Part shown: positions 36,401-45,126 of the stretch, piece by piece | How the letters are laid out: each line of letters starts with the position of its first letter | Position numbering within the stretch: the stretch's first letter is position 1 | Origin: WTGU01 sp965200925 | Lineage (GTDB): Bacteria; Pseudomonadota; Alphaproteobacteria; UBA828 | Assembly (NCBI GenBank): GCA_965200925.1 | Contig: OZ241738.1 | Coordinates: 1,736,001-1,800,000 of the forward strand | DNA: 64,000 nt | Direction of reading: 5' to 3' | Notes under the pieces: model-generated | What the model saw: only the letters and a program-made list of their open reading frames with translations | Told to the model about the DNA's origin: nothing | Databases searched by the model: none | Made by a program: the position numbers and the translations under genes

Positions 36401-36686
36401 GCGCGGTCTGCCCGCCCATCGTCGGCAACAGGGCGTCGGGCTTCTCGGCGGCGACGATCTTCGCCACGATGTCCGGCGCGAGCGGCTCGACATAGGTGGC
36501 GTCGGCGAACTCGGGATCGGTCATGATCGTCGCCGGGTTCGAATTCACGAGGACGACCCGGTAGCCCTCGTCTTTCAACGCCTTGCAGGCCTGGGTGCCG
36601 GAATAGTCGAACTCGCAGGCTTGGCCGATGACGATCGGGCCGGCGCCGATCACCATGACCGACGCGATGTCGGTGCGCCGTGGCAT
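33420..36686 (-). CDS. carB: Carbamoyl-phosphate synthase large subunit
   Basis: A 1088-residue ATP-grasp enzyme making carbamoyl phosphate for pyrimidines and arginine. Two ATP-grasp halves show VIGAGPIVIGQACEFDYSG (about residue 13) and ILGGGPNRIGQGIEFDYCC (about 570), and the MGS-like regulatory domain fills the last 130 residues (ISVRDDDKATAVAIARGLAR). Length is normal. It starts 9 bases after carA, so the two subunits come from one transcript. Confidence 0.97.
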   Translation of the reverse strand: MPRRTDIASVMVIGAGPIVIGQACEFDYSGTQACKALKDEGYRVVLVNSNPATIMTDPEFADATYVEPLAPDIVAKIVAAEKPDALLPTMGGQTALNTALALADDGVLTRHGTVLIGAAREAISIAEDRESFRAAMAEIGMECPRSRSARTVEEARCALDEVGLPAIVRPSYTLGGTGGGIAYNRAEFTEIAGAGLDASPAGQILVEESVLGWKEFEMEVVRDRVDNAIVVCSIENLDPMGIHTGDSITVAPALTLTDKEYQRMRNAAIAVLRKVGVETGGSNVQFAVNPADGRLVVIEMNPRVSRSSALASKATGFPIAKVAAKLAVGYTLDEITNDITGVTPASFEPSIDYVVTKIPRFAFEKFPGADPLLTTSMKSVGEAMAIGRNFCESLQKALRSLETGLTGLDEIDVPGGEDGNAEAVLAALGQPRPDRLLVIAEAFRRGIGIDAVYRACTVDPWFLREIAGLVQAEAEVRAHGLPASAAALRRLKALGFGDQRLATLSGTDAGTVARLRADLGVHPVFKRIDTCAAEFESRTPYMYSCYETGAGGASPECEADPSPRRKVIILGGGPNRIGQGIEFDYCCVHAVYALKEAGFETVMVNCNPETVSTDYDTSDRLYFEPLTIETVLDIVRVERRAGHLAGLNVQFGGQTPLGLAKALEAAGVPILGTAPDAIDLAEDRERFRALLDDLGLRQPENETCASLEEAQAIAARIGYPVVVRPSYVLGGRAMEIVHDDGGLARYMREAVRATGDGPILLDRYLKNAVEVDVDALADGENVAVVGIMEHIEEAGIHSGDSACALPPHSLDAGTLAEIRRQTIALARALAVRGLMNVQYAVQAGVVYVLEVNPRASRTVPFVAKSIGRPIAKLAALAMTGARLPDDLADGGADPAHVAVKEAVFPFARFPGVDPVLGPEMKSTGEVMGIDRDFGGAFAKAQIGAGMSLPTAGRAFISVRDDDKATAVAIARGLARLGFDIAATGGTRAALERAGIAADRVNKVQEGRPDVVDAIKDGTIQLLVNTTEGARARAASYRLRRAALERQVPYFTTLAGSRAMIQGIEALRGGGLDVAPLQSYAGQHRNAGG

Positions 36687-36695
36687 CGTCGCCCC

Positions 36696-37841
36696 CTACG
36701 CCATCGAGGCGACGAACCGGCCGAAGAGATGCTGCGCGTCCTGCGGGCCGGGTGAGGCTTCCGGGTGGTACTGGACCGAGAAGATCGGCCGGCCCTCGAC
36801 GGCCAGGCCTTCGAGCGTGCCGTCGAAGAGCGAGACGTGGGTCGCCGCGACGCCGCTCGGCAGGGAATCGGTCGTGACCTCGAAACCGTGGTTCTGGCTG
36901 GTGATTTCGACCCGTCCGGTCGCCAGCTCCTTGACCGGGTGGTTGGCGCCCCGGTGCCCGAAGGACATCTTCCTGGTCCTGGCGCCCAACGCGAGCGCGA
37001 GGAGCTGGTGGCCCAGGCAGATGCCGAAGATCGGCCGCCCGCTCGCGATCAACGCCTCGATGGTGGGGACGGCGTAGATACCGGTCGCCGCCGGATCTCC
37101 GGGGCCGTTGGAGAGGAAAATCCCGTCCGGCTCCCGCGCGAGGATCGCCGCGGCGCTCTCGGTCGCGGGCACCACCGTCACCCGGCAGCCGGCGCGGGCG
37201 AGCGACCGCAGGATGTTGCGCTTGGCGCCGTAATCGACCGCCACCACATGACGGCGCGGCGTGGCGAGCGTCCCGTATCCACCGTCTTCGAAGCGCCAAG
37301 CGGTCTGCTCCCAGTAGTAAGGCTGGCGGCAGCACACCTCGCGCGCAAGGTCCATGCCCTCGAGCCCCGGCCAGGCCCGGGCCCTGGCGACGAGTGCGGC
37401 TTCGTCGATAGCCCCGGGCGCATGAGCGAGCGCGCCGTTCTGCACGCCTTGGGTGCGCAAGAGGCGGGTCAACCGCCGCGTGTCCACGCCGGCGATACCG
37501 ACCAGGCCGCGCCTCTCCAGCCAGCCATCGAGGGGCTGCGCCGCGCGCCAGTTCGAGGGCGCGGTGACTTCCGCCCGCAGCACGAGGCCCCGCGCGGCCG
37601 GCGCCGCGGCCTCGATGTCGTGGTCGTTGGTCCCGACATTGCCGATATGGGGAAAGGTAAAGGCGATGATCTGCCCCGCGTAGGACGGATCAGTCAGGAT
37701 TTCCTGGTAGCCGCTCATCGCGGTGTTGAAGCAGACCTCGCCCACCGCCTCGCCGCGGGCACCGAGGCCGCGGCCGCGGAACACCGTTCCGTCGGTGAGC
37801 GCGAGCGCCGCTGTGGCGGTGATCGATCCGGCCTCGGACAT
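36696..37841 (-). CDS. carA: Carbamoyl-phosphate synthase small subunit
   Basis: A 381-residue subunit with the CarA N-terminal domain (LTDGTVFRGRGLGA, then GEVCFNTAMSGYQEILTDPS) and a class I glutaminase domain: GICLGHQLLALALGA with catalytic Cys near residue 263 and the distal HPEAS motif near 352. MSEAGSITATAALAL at 37841 fits; a longer frame to 37877 lacks conservation. The promoter 60 bases upstream supports this start. Confidence 0.97.
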   Translation of the reverse strand: MSEAGSITATAALALTDGTVFRGRGLGARGEAVGEVCFNTAMSGYQEILTDPSYAGQIIAFTFPHIGNVGTNDHDIEAAAPAARGLVLRAEVTAPSNWRAAQPLDGWLERRGLVGIAGVDTRRLTRLLRTQGVQNGALAHAPGAIDEAALVARARAWPGLEGMDLAREVCCRQPYYWEQTAWRFEDGGYGTLATPRRHVVAVDYGAKRNILRSLARAGCRVTVVPATESAAAILAREPDGIFLSNGPGDPAATGIYAVPTIEALIASGRPIFGICLGHQLLALALGARTRKMSFGHRGANHPVKELATGRVEITSQNHGFEVTTDSLPSGVAATHVSLFDGTLEGLAVEGRPIFSVQYHPEASPGPQDAQHLFGRFVASMA

Positions 37842-37901
37842 CGAGGTTCCCGCGGGCCGGGCGCGCCTCGCCGCCACCCGATCCGGCCAGTGGAGCGTCC
37901 C

Positions 37902-37929
37902 ACTCTAGCCGCCGCGCCGCGCCCGTCAA
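37902..37929 (-). promoter_or_regulatory. Predicted promoter of carAB
   Basis: TTGACG (37929-37924) and TAGAGT (37907-37902) on the minus strand are separated by 16 bases, giving a leader of about 54 bases before carA. No PyrR- or attenuator-like hairpin was recognised. Confidence 0.45.
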
Positions 37930-38015
37930 GATCGTGTCCTGGTTCGGGATATATTGAGACGCGAGGGTCTCTTTGGCTGTCGGCAGTGGCGCGGCCGTCG
38001 GGCGCAAATCGCCGG

Positions 38016-38043
38016 TTGAACGGGGGCGGCAGGGGGCTATAGT
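38016..38043 (+). promoter_or_regulatory. Predicted promoter of yqeY-dnaG
   Basis: TTGAAC (38016-38021) and TATAGT (38038-38043) are 16 bases apart, about 35 bases before the yqeY start. It is divergent from the carAB promoter in the same gap. Confidence 0.55.
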
Positions 38044-38078
38044 CGCCGCTCACGCCCAGGGCCGGGGGAGGAACGCAT

Positions 38079-38540
38079 ATGCTGCGGCGGCAGTTCGACG
38101 ACGCGCTCAGGAAAGCGCTGAAGGCGCGCCAGACCTGTCGGGTGGCGACCGTCAGGCTGATCCTCGCGGCCTTGAAGGATCGCGACATCGCCGCGCGCGG
38201 CCGGGGCAATGGCGCGGGCCTGTCCGATGGCGAGATCCTGGCGCTGTTGCAGACGATGATCCGCCAGCGGCGCGAGAGCATCGAGCAATACGAACGCGGC
38301 GGCCGGGTCGATCTCGCCCAACGCGAGGCCGAGGAGATCGCCGTCATCGAGAGCTTCCTACCGCCGGCACTCGAGGGGGACGATCTGGCCTCGGCCGTGC
38401 GCGGCGTCGTCAAGGACCTCGATGCGCGCACGATCAAGGACATCGGCCGCACGATGGCGTGCCTCAAGGAGAAATACGCCGGGCGCATGGATTTCGCCAA
38501 GGCGAGCGGGCTGGTCAGGGAGATGCTCGCCCCGATGTGA
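38079..38540 (+). CDS. yqeY: GatB/YqeY domain-containing protein
   Basis: A 153-residue protein with the helical YqeY fold: KARQTCRVATVRLILAALKD, then YERGGRVDLAQREAEEIAVI and the ending MDFAKASGLVREML. The domain occurs as the C-terminal tail of GatB, where it binds tRNA, but the free form's role is unknown. It sits between carAB and dnaG as in most Alphaproteobacteria. It has its own promoter, and dnaG follows by 50 bases. Confidence 0.93.
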   Translation: MLRRQFDDALRKALKARQTCRVATVRLILAALKDRDIAARGRGNGAGLSDGEILALLQTMIRQRRESIEQYERGGRVDLAQREAEEIAVIESFLPPALEGDDLASAVRGVVKDLDARTIKDIGRTMACLKEKYAGRMDFAKASGLVREMLAPM

Positions 38541-38590
38541 TCCCCCGGCGGCTACCGGGCCGCGACGCAGCACGGGCGAGGCTCGAACGG

Positions 38591-40441
38591 ATGACGATCC
38601 CGGCGCAGTTCCTGGACGAAATCCGGGCGCGGACCCCGCTGGAAGGGGTGGTCGGGCGCCGCGTGCGCCTGACCCGCCGCGGGCGCGAATCGATCGGGCT
38701 TTGTCCCTTCCACAACGAGAAGACCCCGTCCTTCACGGTGAGCGAGGACAAGGGCTTCTTCCATTGCTTCGGCTGCGGTGCTCATGGCGACGTCATCGGC
38801 TTCGTCATGCGCGACGAGGGCTTGGGCTTTGCCGAGGCGGTCGCACGGCTCGCGGGCGAGGCCGGCCTCGCCATGCCCGCGCGCGACCGGCGCACCGAGG
38901 CGCGGGAGGAGAAGCGCCGGTCGCTCTACGGCGTCGTCGAGGCGGCCGCGGCGTGGTTCCAGTCCGAACTGGCGGGCCCGCGCGGGGCGCCGGCCCGGCG
39001 CTATCTCGCCGACCGCGGCGTCGCTGACGAGGCGGTCGCACGGTTCCGCCTCGGCTACGCGCCCGACAACCGCGCCTCCCTGCGCGCCGCGCTGGCGAAG
39101 GAGGGCATCGCGGAAGAGGCGATGCTGACGGCCGGGCTCCTGGTCGCACCGCGGGACGGCGGGCGCGCCCAGGACCGCTTTCGCGGGCGGGTGCTCTTCC
39201 CGATCGGCGACCGGCGCGGCAGGATCGTGGCCTTCGGCGGCCGCGCCCTCGATTCCGGCGAGCCGAAATACCTCAACTCGCCGGAGACGCCGCTGTTCAG
39301 CAAGGGCGCCGTGCTTTACGGCCACCATCTCGCCGCACCCGCCGCCCGCAAGGCGGGCCGGGCGATCGTGGTCGAAGGCTATATGGACGTGATCGCGCTG
39401 CACCGGGCGGGCCTCGCGGAGGCCGTGGCACCGCTCGGGACGGCCCTGACCGAGCGCCAGCTCGAGGCCCTGTGGCGGCTCGCCGAAACGCCGGTCCTCT
39501 GTTTCGACGGCGACGAGGCCGGCGCGCGCGCGGCCGAGCGCGCGATCGAACGGGCACTGCCGCTGCTCGGTGCGGGCCGCTCCCTTTCCTTCGCCACCCT
39601 GCCCCCGGGGCAAGACCCGGACACGGTGGTCCGCGAAGGCAGTCGCCAAGCGATGGCCACGATCCTTGACGCCGCCACTCCCCTTTCCGGGAAGCTCTGG
39701 GAGACGGCCACCGGCGGCCGCGCGCTCGACACGCCGGAGGCACGGGCGGCGACCGACAAGCGGCTGCGCGAGCGGATCGCGCGCATCCCCGACCGCGATC
39801 TCCGCTTCTACTACATCGGCCATTTCCGGCGGCTGCTGCGGGAGCCCGCCGCAAGGCGGCGGGACGATCGCCGGGCGGCGGCGCCCGTGGCCGACGCGCC
39901 GGTGGCGCGGGGCGCCGCCCTGGGGCCGAAGGCGCGCGGCACGGCGCACCGCCGCGAGTGCACGCTGCTCCAGACGCTGCTCAATTTCCCCGAACTCGCG
40001 GTCGAACAACGCGAGGCGCTGGCCGGGCTCCGCTTCGAGACGGCGCGTTTCGCCGACCTGCTGGCAGCGCTGGTGGAATGGGCGGAACGGGACCGGGCGA
40101 AGGATGACGCGACGCTGGCGGACGAGCTCGCCCGGCGCGGTTTCGGCGGCGCGGTCGACGAACTCGTGGGCAGCGGCGCGCGCTATCTCGACTGGGCGGC
40201 GGACCGCGCGCGGGCCGGCCTCGCCGATGCCCGGATCCAATTGGCCCAGGCCCTGGAGATGCAGCGCCGCTGGGTGGAGCTCCCCGCGGCCCTGGGGGAA
40301 GCCGAGAACGCACTCGCCCACGAGACGAGCGACGAGAACTGGGAGCGCCTCTGCGAGGCGGTCCGCCACCAGCGCGATGCCACCGACGCCGAGGCCGATA
40401 TCCCGGATTACGGCACGACCCCGAAGGCGGGCGAGGCGTAG
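38591..40441 (+). CDS. dnaG: DNA primase
   Basis: A 616-residue primase. The N-terminal zinc ribbon is CPFHNEKTPSFTVSED, then FHCFGCGAHG (C-x2-H ... C-x2-C) at about residues 39-66. TOPRIM carries VVEGYMDVIALH near 262 and FDGDEAGARAAERA near 308. The C-terminal helicase-binding region is weakly conserved, as usual. It follows yqeY by 50 bases. In many Alphaproteobacteria rpoD follows dnaG; here a sulfotransferase gene does. Confidence 0.95.
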   Translation: MTIPAQFLDEIRARTPLEGVVGRRVRLTRRGRESIGLCPFHNEKTPSFTVSEDKGFFHCFGCGAHGDVIGFVMRDEGLGFAEAVARLAGEAGLAMPARDRRTEAREEKRRSLYGVVEAAAAWFQSELAGPRGAPARRYLADRGVADEAVARFRLGYAPDNRASLRAALAKEGIAEEAMLTAGLLVAPRDGGRAQDRFRGRVLFPIGDRRGRIVAFGGRALDSGEPKYLNSPETPLFSKGAVLYGHHLAAPAARKAGRAIVVEGYMDVIALHRAGLAEAVAPLGTALTERQLEALWRLAETPVLCFDGDEAGARAAERAIERALPLLGAGRSLSFATLPPGQDPDTVVREGSRQAMATILDAATPLSGKLWETATGGRALDTPEARAATDKRLRERIARIPDRDLRFYYIGHFRRLLREPAARRRDDRRAAAPVADAPVARGAALGPKARGTAHRRECTLLQTLLNFPELAVEQREALAGLRFETARFADLLAALVEWAERDRAKDDATLADELARRGFGGAVDELVGSGARYLDWAADRARAGLADARIQLAQALEMQRRWVELPAALGEAENALAHETSDENWERLCEAVRHQRDATDAEADIPDYGTTPKAGEA

Positions 40442-40467
40442 CGGGCCGGCGCCCCGGGCCATGGCCG

Positions 40468-41331
40468 ATGAGCAGGATTCTCTGGCTCGCCTCCTATCCC
40501 AAATCGGGCAACACCTGGTTGCGCGCCTTCCTGCACAACCTCTTCCGCAACCCGAGCGCGCCCTTCGACATCAACCGGATGTCCGCGCTCACCGCCGGCG
40601 ACAGCCAGGCGCACTGGTTCCGCCGCCTTGACCCGCGCCCGCCGACGGCGTTGGATCGCGCCGAGCTCGCGCGCCTCCGGCCCGAGGTCCACACCCTCAT
40701 CGCCGGGAGCGCGCCCGATACCGTCATGGTCAAGACCCACAACGCGCTGGTCGAGGTGGCCGGGACGCCCATGATCACCCAGGCGCTGACGGCCGGCGCG
40801 CTTTACGTGGTGCGCAACCCCCTCGATATTGCCCTTTCCTACGCCTATCATCTGGGCTGTCCGGTGGACGACATCATCGCGCTCATGGAGACCAACGGCT
40901 TCGAGACTCCGGCTTCCGAGACCCACGTGCCCGAGCATCACAGCGACTGGTCCAGCCATGTCGAGAGCTGGACGCGCTGGGTCCATCCCGGGCTCCACGT
41001 CGTGCGCTACGAGGACATGGGCCGCCGCCCGGGCCCCACCTTCCGGGCCATCGCCGCCTTTCTCGGCGTCAAGCCGCCTCGGGAGCGCCTGGAGCGCGCC
41101 GTGCGCCATTCCTCCTTCCGCGCCTTGCGCGCGCAGGAGGACGCACAGGGATTCGTCGAGCGCACGCCGGCGCAGGCGCGTTTCTTCCGCACCGGCAAAC
41201 CCGGCGGCTGGCGGGCGGCGCTGGACGAGGGCCAAGTCGCCCGCCTGGTCGCGCGCCACCGCGTCCAGATGGAACGCTTCGGCTACCTGCCCGAGGGCAG
41301 TGGAAGCGCCTCCCCGGCGGCGTCTCCATGA
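40468..41331 (+). CDS. Sulfotransferase-domain protein
   Basis: A 287-residue cytosolic-type sulfotransferase. YPKSGNTWLRAFL near residue 10 is the 5'-phosphosulfate loop, and YVVRNPLDIALSYAYHLG near 112 is the 3'-phosphate loop, the two PAPS contacts. H64-like and FRTGKPGGW near the end are in the usual places. There is no signal peptide. Its stop overlaps the cysD start by 4 bases (ATGA) and it is followed by cysNC, so its PAPS donor would be made by the same operon. The acceptor (lipid, sugar, peptide) is unknown. Confidence 0.85.
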   Translation: MSRILWLASYPKSGNTWLRAFLHNLFRNPSAPFDINRMSALTAGDSQAHWFRRLDPRPPTALDRAELARLRPEVHTLIAGSAPDTVMVKTHNALVEVAGTPMITQALTAGALYVVRNPLDIALSYAYHLGCPVDDIIALMETNGFETPASETHVPEHHSDWSSHVESWTRWVHPGLHVVRYEDMGRRPGPTFRAIAAFLGVKPPRERLERAVRHSSFRALRAQEDAQGFVERTPAQARFFRTGKPGGWRAALDEGQVARLVARHRVQMERFGYLPEGSGSASPAASP

Positions 41332-42155
41332 CGGGGACGGGCGGCGGGCCGGCGGCGGCCGACGCGCATCTGGACGTCCTGGAGTCGCAGAGCGTGTACG
41401 TCCTCCGCGAGGCTTATGCGCGAATCGGCCGGCTGGCCCTGCTGTGGTCGCTCGGCAAGGATTCGAACGTGCTGATCTGGTTGTGCCGCAAGGCGTTCTT
41501 CGGCCATGTGCCGTTCCCCGTCGCCCACGTCGATACGGGGCGCAAGTTCGAGGAGATGTACGCCTTCCGGGCGCGCTACGCGAAGGCCTGGAACCTGACG
41601 CTCATCACCGCCGAATGCCCGCTGGTGGAGACGGTGGATCCGTCGCTGCCGCCGGCGGCGCGCGCGGCGGCGCGCAAGACGGCGGGCCTCAAGGCCCTCC
41701 TCGCGGCCGAGGGATTCACCGGCGTGCTCGCCGGCATCAGGCGCGACGAGGAGGGCACGCGCGCGAAGGAGCGCGTGTTCAGCCCCCGCGAGGAGGCCGG
41801 CGAGTGGGATTTCCGCGACCAGCCGCCCGAATTCTGGGACCAGTTCGGGACCGACGTCCCGCCGGGCTGCCATCTGCGCATCCACCCCCTGCTGCACTGG
41901 TCGGAGATCGACATCTGGCGCTACACGGCGCGGGAGGGGATTCCCGTGATCTCCCTCTATTACGCGCGGGACGGCAAGCGCTATCGCTCCCTGGGCGACA
42001 AGGACATCACCTTCCCGGTGGAGAGCCGCGCCTCCACGGTCGCTGAGATCATCGCCGAGCTGGAGGAGACGACCGTCCCCGAGCGCGCGGGCCGCGCCAT
42101 GGACCACGAGGCGGAGGACTCGTTCGAGCGCCTTCGCGCAGACGGCTACCTGTAG
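41328..42155 (+). CDS. cysD: Sulfate adenylyltransferase subunit 2
   Basis: A 275-residue ATP-PPi-type subunit that with CysN makes APS from sulfate and ATP. The P-loop is LLWSLGKDSNVLIWL near residue 35. GIRRDEEGTRAKERVFSPR near 137 and the ending YRSLGDKDITFPV, then ASTVAEIIAELEETTVPERA are CysD blocks. The start overlaps the preceding sulfotransferase stop, and cysNC follows by 13 bases. Confidence 0.95.
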   Translation: MTGTGGGPAAADAHLDVLESQSVYVLREAYARIGRLALLWSLGKDSNVLIWLCRKAFFGHVPFPVAHVDTGRKFEEMYAFRARYAKAWNLTLITAECPLVETVDPSLPPAARAAARKTAGLKALLAAEGFTGVLAGIRRDEEGTRAKERVFSPREEAGEWDFRDQPPEFWDQFGTDVPPGCHLRIHPLLHWSEIDIWRYTAREGIPVISLYYARDGKRYRSLGDKDITFPVESRASTVAEIIAELEETTVPERAGRAMDHEAEDSFERLRADGYL

Positions 42156-42168
42156 GGGCCGGGCAGCG

Positions 42169-44127
42169 ATGCCTCCACCCGCACCCGGCGGGGCCGCGAC
42201 GCCCGCGCCCGCCGCCTCCGAAAGCCGGGGGAAACCGCTCAGGATCGTCTTCGTCGGCCATGTCGACCACGGCAAATCGACCCTGATCGGCCGGCTTCTC
42301 CACGATTCCGGCGCGCTGCCCGAAGGCAAGGTCGCGGCCGTCGAGGCGATGTGCCGGCGGCGCGCGATGGTCTTCGAATGGGCCTTCGTCATGGACGCCT
42401 TCCAGGCGGAGCGCGACCAGGCCGTGACCATCGACGCGGCGCATGTCTGGTTCCGCTCGCCCCGCCGCGACTACGTGATCGTCGATGCGCCGGGGCATCG
42501 GGAGTTCGTCAAGAACATGGTCTCCGGCGCGGCGTCCTGCGATGCGGGCGTGCTCGTCATCGACGCGGATGAGGGCATCCGCGAACAATCGCGCCGCCAC
42601 GCCTACCTGCTCCACCTGTTGGGCGTCGGCGAGACGATCGTCGCCGTCAACAAGATGGACACGATCGGTTTCGACGCCCGCCGTTACGCCGCGGTCGAGG
42701 CCGGCATCCGCGACTATCTGGGGGCGCTCGGGACGGCGCCGCGGCAGGTCGTGCCGATCGCGGCGCGCGACGGGGACAACGTGGTGCGGCCCTCCCCGCG
42801 CATGCCCTGGCACGCCGGCCCGAGCCTGCTTGGCGCGCTCGACGCGCTGGCCCCGCCCGGCGGGCGCGAGGACCTGCCTTTCCGCATGCCGGTGCAGGAC
42901 GTCTACCATTTCGACGAGCGGCGGATCGTCGCCGGGCGCGTCGAAAGCGGCCGTCTGCGGGCGGGCGACGAGGTGCTCTTCTCGCCGTCGAACAAGACCG
43001 CCCGCATCACCCGCATCGAAGCGTGGAACGCACCGGCGCCCCTCGCCGAAGCCGCCGCCGGCCGCTCCGTCGGCCTGCTCCTCGAGGAGCCGCTCTTCAT
43101 CGAGCGGGGGGAGACGGCGAGCCACCGAGACCGGCCGCCGATCGAGACCGACGTCTTCCGCGCCTGGCTTTTCTGGCTCGGGCGTGAACCGCTCCGCGCG
43201 GGCGCCCGTTGCCTCCTGCGGCTGGCGACGACGGAAGCCCCCGTCGAGGTGCAATCCATCGACCGTCTGATCGACATCGACGATCCGGCCGCCGCCAGCG
43301 GCGGAGAGGCCGCCGAGGTGGCGCGCGACGGCATCGCCGAGGTCGTCCTGCGCACCCGCGCGATGCTGGCGCTCGACGAATACGCCACCAACCCGCGGAC
43401 GGGCCGTTTCGTCCTCGTCCAGGGCCGGGACATCGCCGGCGGCGGGGTCGTCGACATGAGGGGTTATCCCGACCAGCGGCCCCTGATCGCCCGCAAGTCG
43501 GCCAACATCTCGGTGACCGAACACGCCGTGAGCCGCGACGACCGCGCCCGCCGCAACGGGCACCGGGGCGGGGTGGTCTGGTTGACCGGCCTCTCGGGCG
43601 CCGGCAAGTCGACCCTCGCCGTGGCAGCCGAGCTCCACCTGTTCCGCAAGGGCTACCAAGTCCGCGTGCTCGACGGCGACAACGTGCGCGGCGGACTCAA
43701 CGCCAATCTCGGCTTTTCGCCCAACGACCGGGCCGAGAACATCCGCCGTGTGGGCGAGGTCGCCGCGCTGTTCGCGGATTCTGGCCTCATCGTGTTGACG
43801 GCCTTCATATCCCCCTACCGCTCGGACCGCGAGCGGGCGCGCGAGGCGACCGGCCGCGGCGACGGGGCGCCGGGCTTCCATGAGGTCCACGTCCGCGCGC
43901 CGCTCGAAGTGTGCGAGGCGCGCGACCCGAAGGGGCTCTACCGGCGCGCCCGCGACGGCAAGATCGCGGACTTCACCGGCGTGTCGGCGCCTTACGAGCC
44001 GCCGGTGCGGCCGGAGCTCGTCATCGACACCGGCGACCGCTCGATCAAGCGGTCGTTGCGGGCGCTGACCGACTACATCGAACGAACCTTCGCCCTCGCC
44101 GCCGCCGCGCCGCCCGACGCGGATTGA
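42169..44127 (+). CDS. cysNC: Sulfate adenylyltransferase subunit 1 / adenylylsulfate kinase fusion
   Basis: A 652-residue bifunctional protein. CysN GTPase at the N-terminus: VFVGHVDHGKSTLIGRLLHD near residue 25, DAPGHREFVKNM, NKMD. The CysC APS kinase follows, with WLTGLSGAGKSTLAVAAELH near 467, GDNVRGGLNANLGFSPNDR and FISPYRSDRERARE. The product is PAPS, used by the sulfotransferase of the same operon. A 25-residue Pro/Ala-rich tail precedes the G1 motif. An 8-bp stem lies 10 bases after the stop. Confidence 0.96.
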   Translation: MPPPAPGGAATPAPAASESRGKPLRIVFVGHVDHGKSTLIGRLLHDSGALPEGKVAAVEAMCRRRAMVFEWAFVMDAFQAERDQAVTIDAAHVWFRSPRRDYVIVDAPGHREFVKNMVSGAASCDAGVLVIDADEGIREQSRRHAYLLHLLGVGETIVAVNKMDTIGFDARRYAAVEAGIRDYLGALGTAPRQVVPIAARDGDNVVRPSPRMPWHAGPSLLGALDALAPPGGREDLPFRMPVQDVYHFDERRIVAGRVESGRLRAGDEVLFSPSNKTARITRIEAWNAPAPLAEAAAGRSVGLLLEEPLFIERGETASHRDRPPIETDVFRAWLFWLGREPLRAGARCLLRLATTEAPVEVQSIDRLIDIDDPAAASGGEAAEVARDGIAEVVLRTRAMLALDEYATNPRTGRFVLVQGRDIAGGGVVDMRGYPDQRPLIARKSANISVTEHAVSRDDRARRNGHRGGVVWLTGLSGAGKSTLAVAAELHLFRKGYQVRVLDGDNVRGGLNANLGFSPNDRAENIRRVGEVAALFADSGLIVLTAFISPYRSDRERAREATGRGDGAPGFHEVHVRAPLEVCEARDPKGLYRRARDGKIADFTGVSAPYEPPVRPELVIDTGDRSIKRSLRALTDYIERTFALAAAAPPDAD

Positions 44128-44136
44128 TCGTGGCGA

Positions 44137-44157
44137 GAGCGCCGCCGGACGGTGCTC
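44137..44157. terminator. Hairpin between convergent cysNC and mvaB
   Basis: GAGCGCCG (44137-44144) and CGGTGCTC (44150-44157) pair over 8 positions (one G-T), with a 5-base loop, between the two converging stops. Confidence 0.4.
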
Positions 44158-44158
44158 C

Positions 44159-45067
44159 TTACGCGCGCCGCCTGTCCCGGGCTTCGAGGAAGGGCGTGAT
44201 CCGGCCGCCGAGGCGTTGGCCCGTCAGTTCCTCGGCGACCGCAACCGCCCGGCGCAAGCCGTCGATGTCGATGCCGGTCTCGAAGCCCGCCTCGGCGAGC
44301 ATGAACGCGAGGTCCTCGGTGGCCAGGTTGCCGGTCGCGCCGGGAGCGAAGGGGCAGCCGCCGAGGCCGCCGATGGAGCCGTCGAATTTCCGTATGCCGC
44401 AGCCGATGGCGGCCCAGGTCAGGGTCAAGCCCATTGCCTGCGTGTCGTGGAAATGGCCGGCCAGGCGCTCGGGGCTGTGGCGTCGCGCCAGGGTCTCGAA
44501 GAGATGGGTCATCTGCGTCGGGTTGCCGGCGCCGGTGGAATCGCCCAACGCCAGCTCGTCGGCGCCGGCGTCGAACATGCGCTGGGCGAGGTCGATCACC
44601 GTCTCCGGGGGGGTGACGCCTTCGTAGGGGCAGGCGGCGACCACCGAGAGGTAGGAGCGGGCGCGGATGCCGTCCGCCGCCGCGCGCCGGATCACCGCCT
44701 CGTTGACCCGGATCGCCTCGTCCAGGGACATGTTGATGTTGCGCCGGTTGAACGCATCGGTGGCGGCGAGCACCAGCGCGACCGTGGTGGCACCGGCCTC
44801 GACCGCCCGCTCGTAGCCCTTCTCGTTCGGCACCAGCGCCTCGTAGGAGACGCCGCGGTCCTGCGGCAGCCGGGCGTAGAACGCCGCCGCGTCCGCCATC
44901 TGGGGGACCGCCTTCGGCGAGACGAAGCTCGCCGCCTCGACCGAGCGCAGGCCGGCGTCGAGCAGGGCGTCGAGAAGGCGGCGCTTGCCTTCCGTCGGCA
45001 CGACGCGCGGCTGGTTCTGCAAGCCGTCGCGCAAGCCCACCTCGTGTACGGTGACGACGTCGCCCAT
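44159..45067 (-). CDS. mvaB: Hydroxymethylglutaryl-CoA lyase
   Basis: A 302-residue aldolase-like enzyme splitting HMG-CoA into acetoacetate and acetyl-CoA (leucine degradation). VHEVGLRDGLQNQP near residue 6 gives the metal and substrate residues (RDGLQ), GHFHDTQAMGLT near 200 the HxH metal site, and GLGGCPFAPGATGN near 235 the catalytic Cys loop. All are present. It has a possible -10 TACAAT about 27-32 bases upstream. No other leucine-pathway genes are here. Confidence 0.95.
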   Translation of the reverse strand: MGDVVTVHEVGLRDGLQNQPRVVPTEGKRRLLDALLDAGLRSVEAASFVSPKAVPQMADAAAFYARLPQDRGVSYEALVPNEKGYERAVEAGATTVALVLAATDAFNRRNINMSLDEAIRVNEAVIRRAAADGIRARSYLSVVAACPYEGVTPPETVIDLAQRMFDAGADELALGDSTGAGNPTQMTHLFETLARRHSPERLAGHFHDTQAMGLTLTWAAIGCGIRKFDGSIGGLGGCPFAPGATGNLATEDLAFMLAEAGFETGIDIDGLRRAVAVAEELTGQRLGGRITPFLEARDRRRA

Positions 45068-45126
45068 CGCCCGCCTCCCGGTTCCGCGAACGCATTGTAG
45101 AGCAGGCGCACCCGGCCGTCGCGCGC

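Noticed and set aside
33438..36755. A 1105-codon open frame on the plus strand opposite carB
   Set aside because: Same antisense effect; the carB reading explains all conserved sequence.
45094..45099. TACAAT -10 before mvaB
   Set aside because: No acceptable -35; mentioned only in the gene entry.
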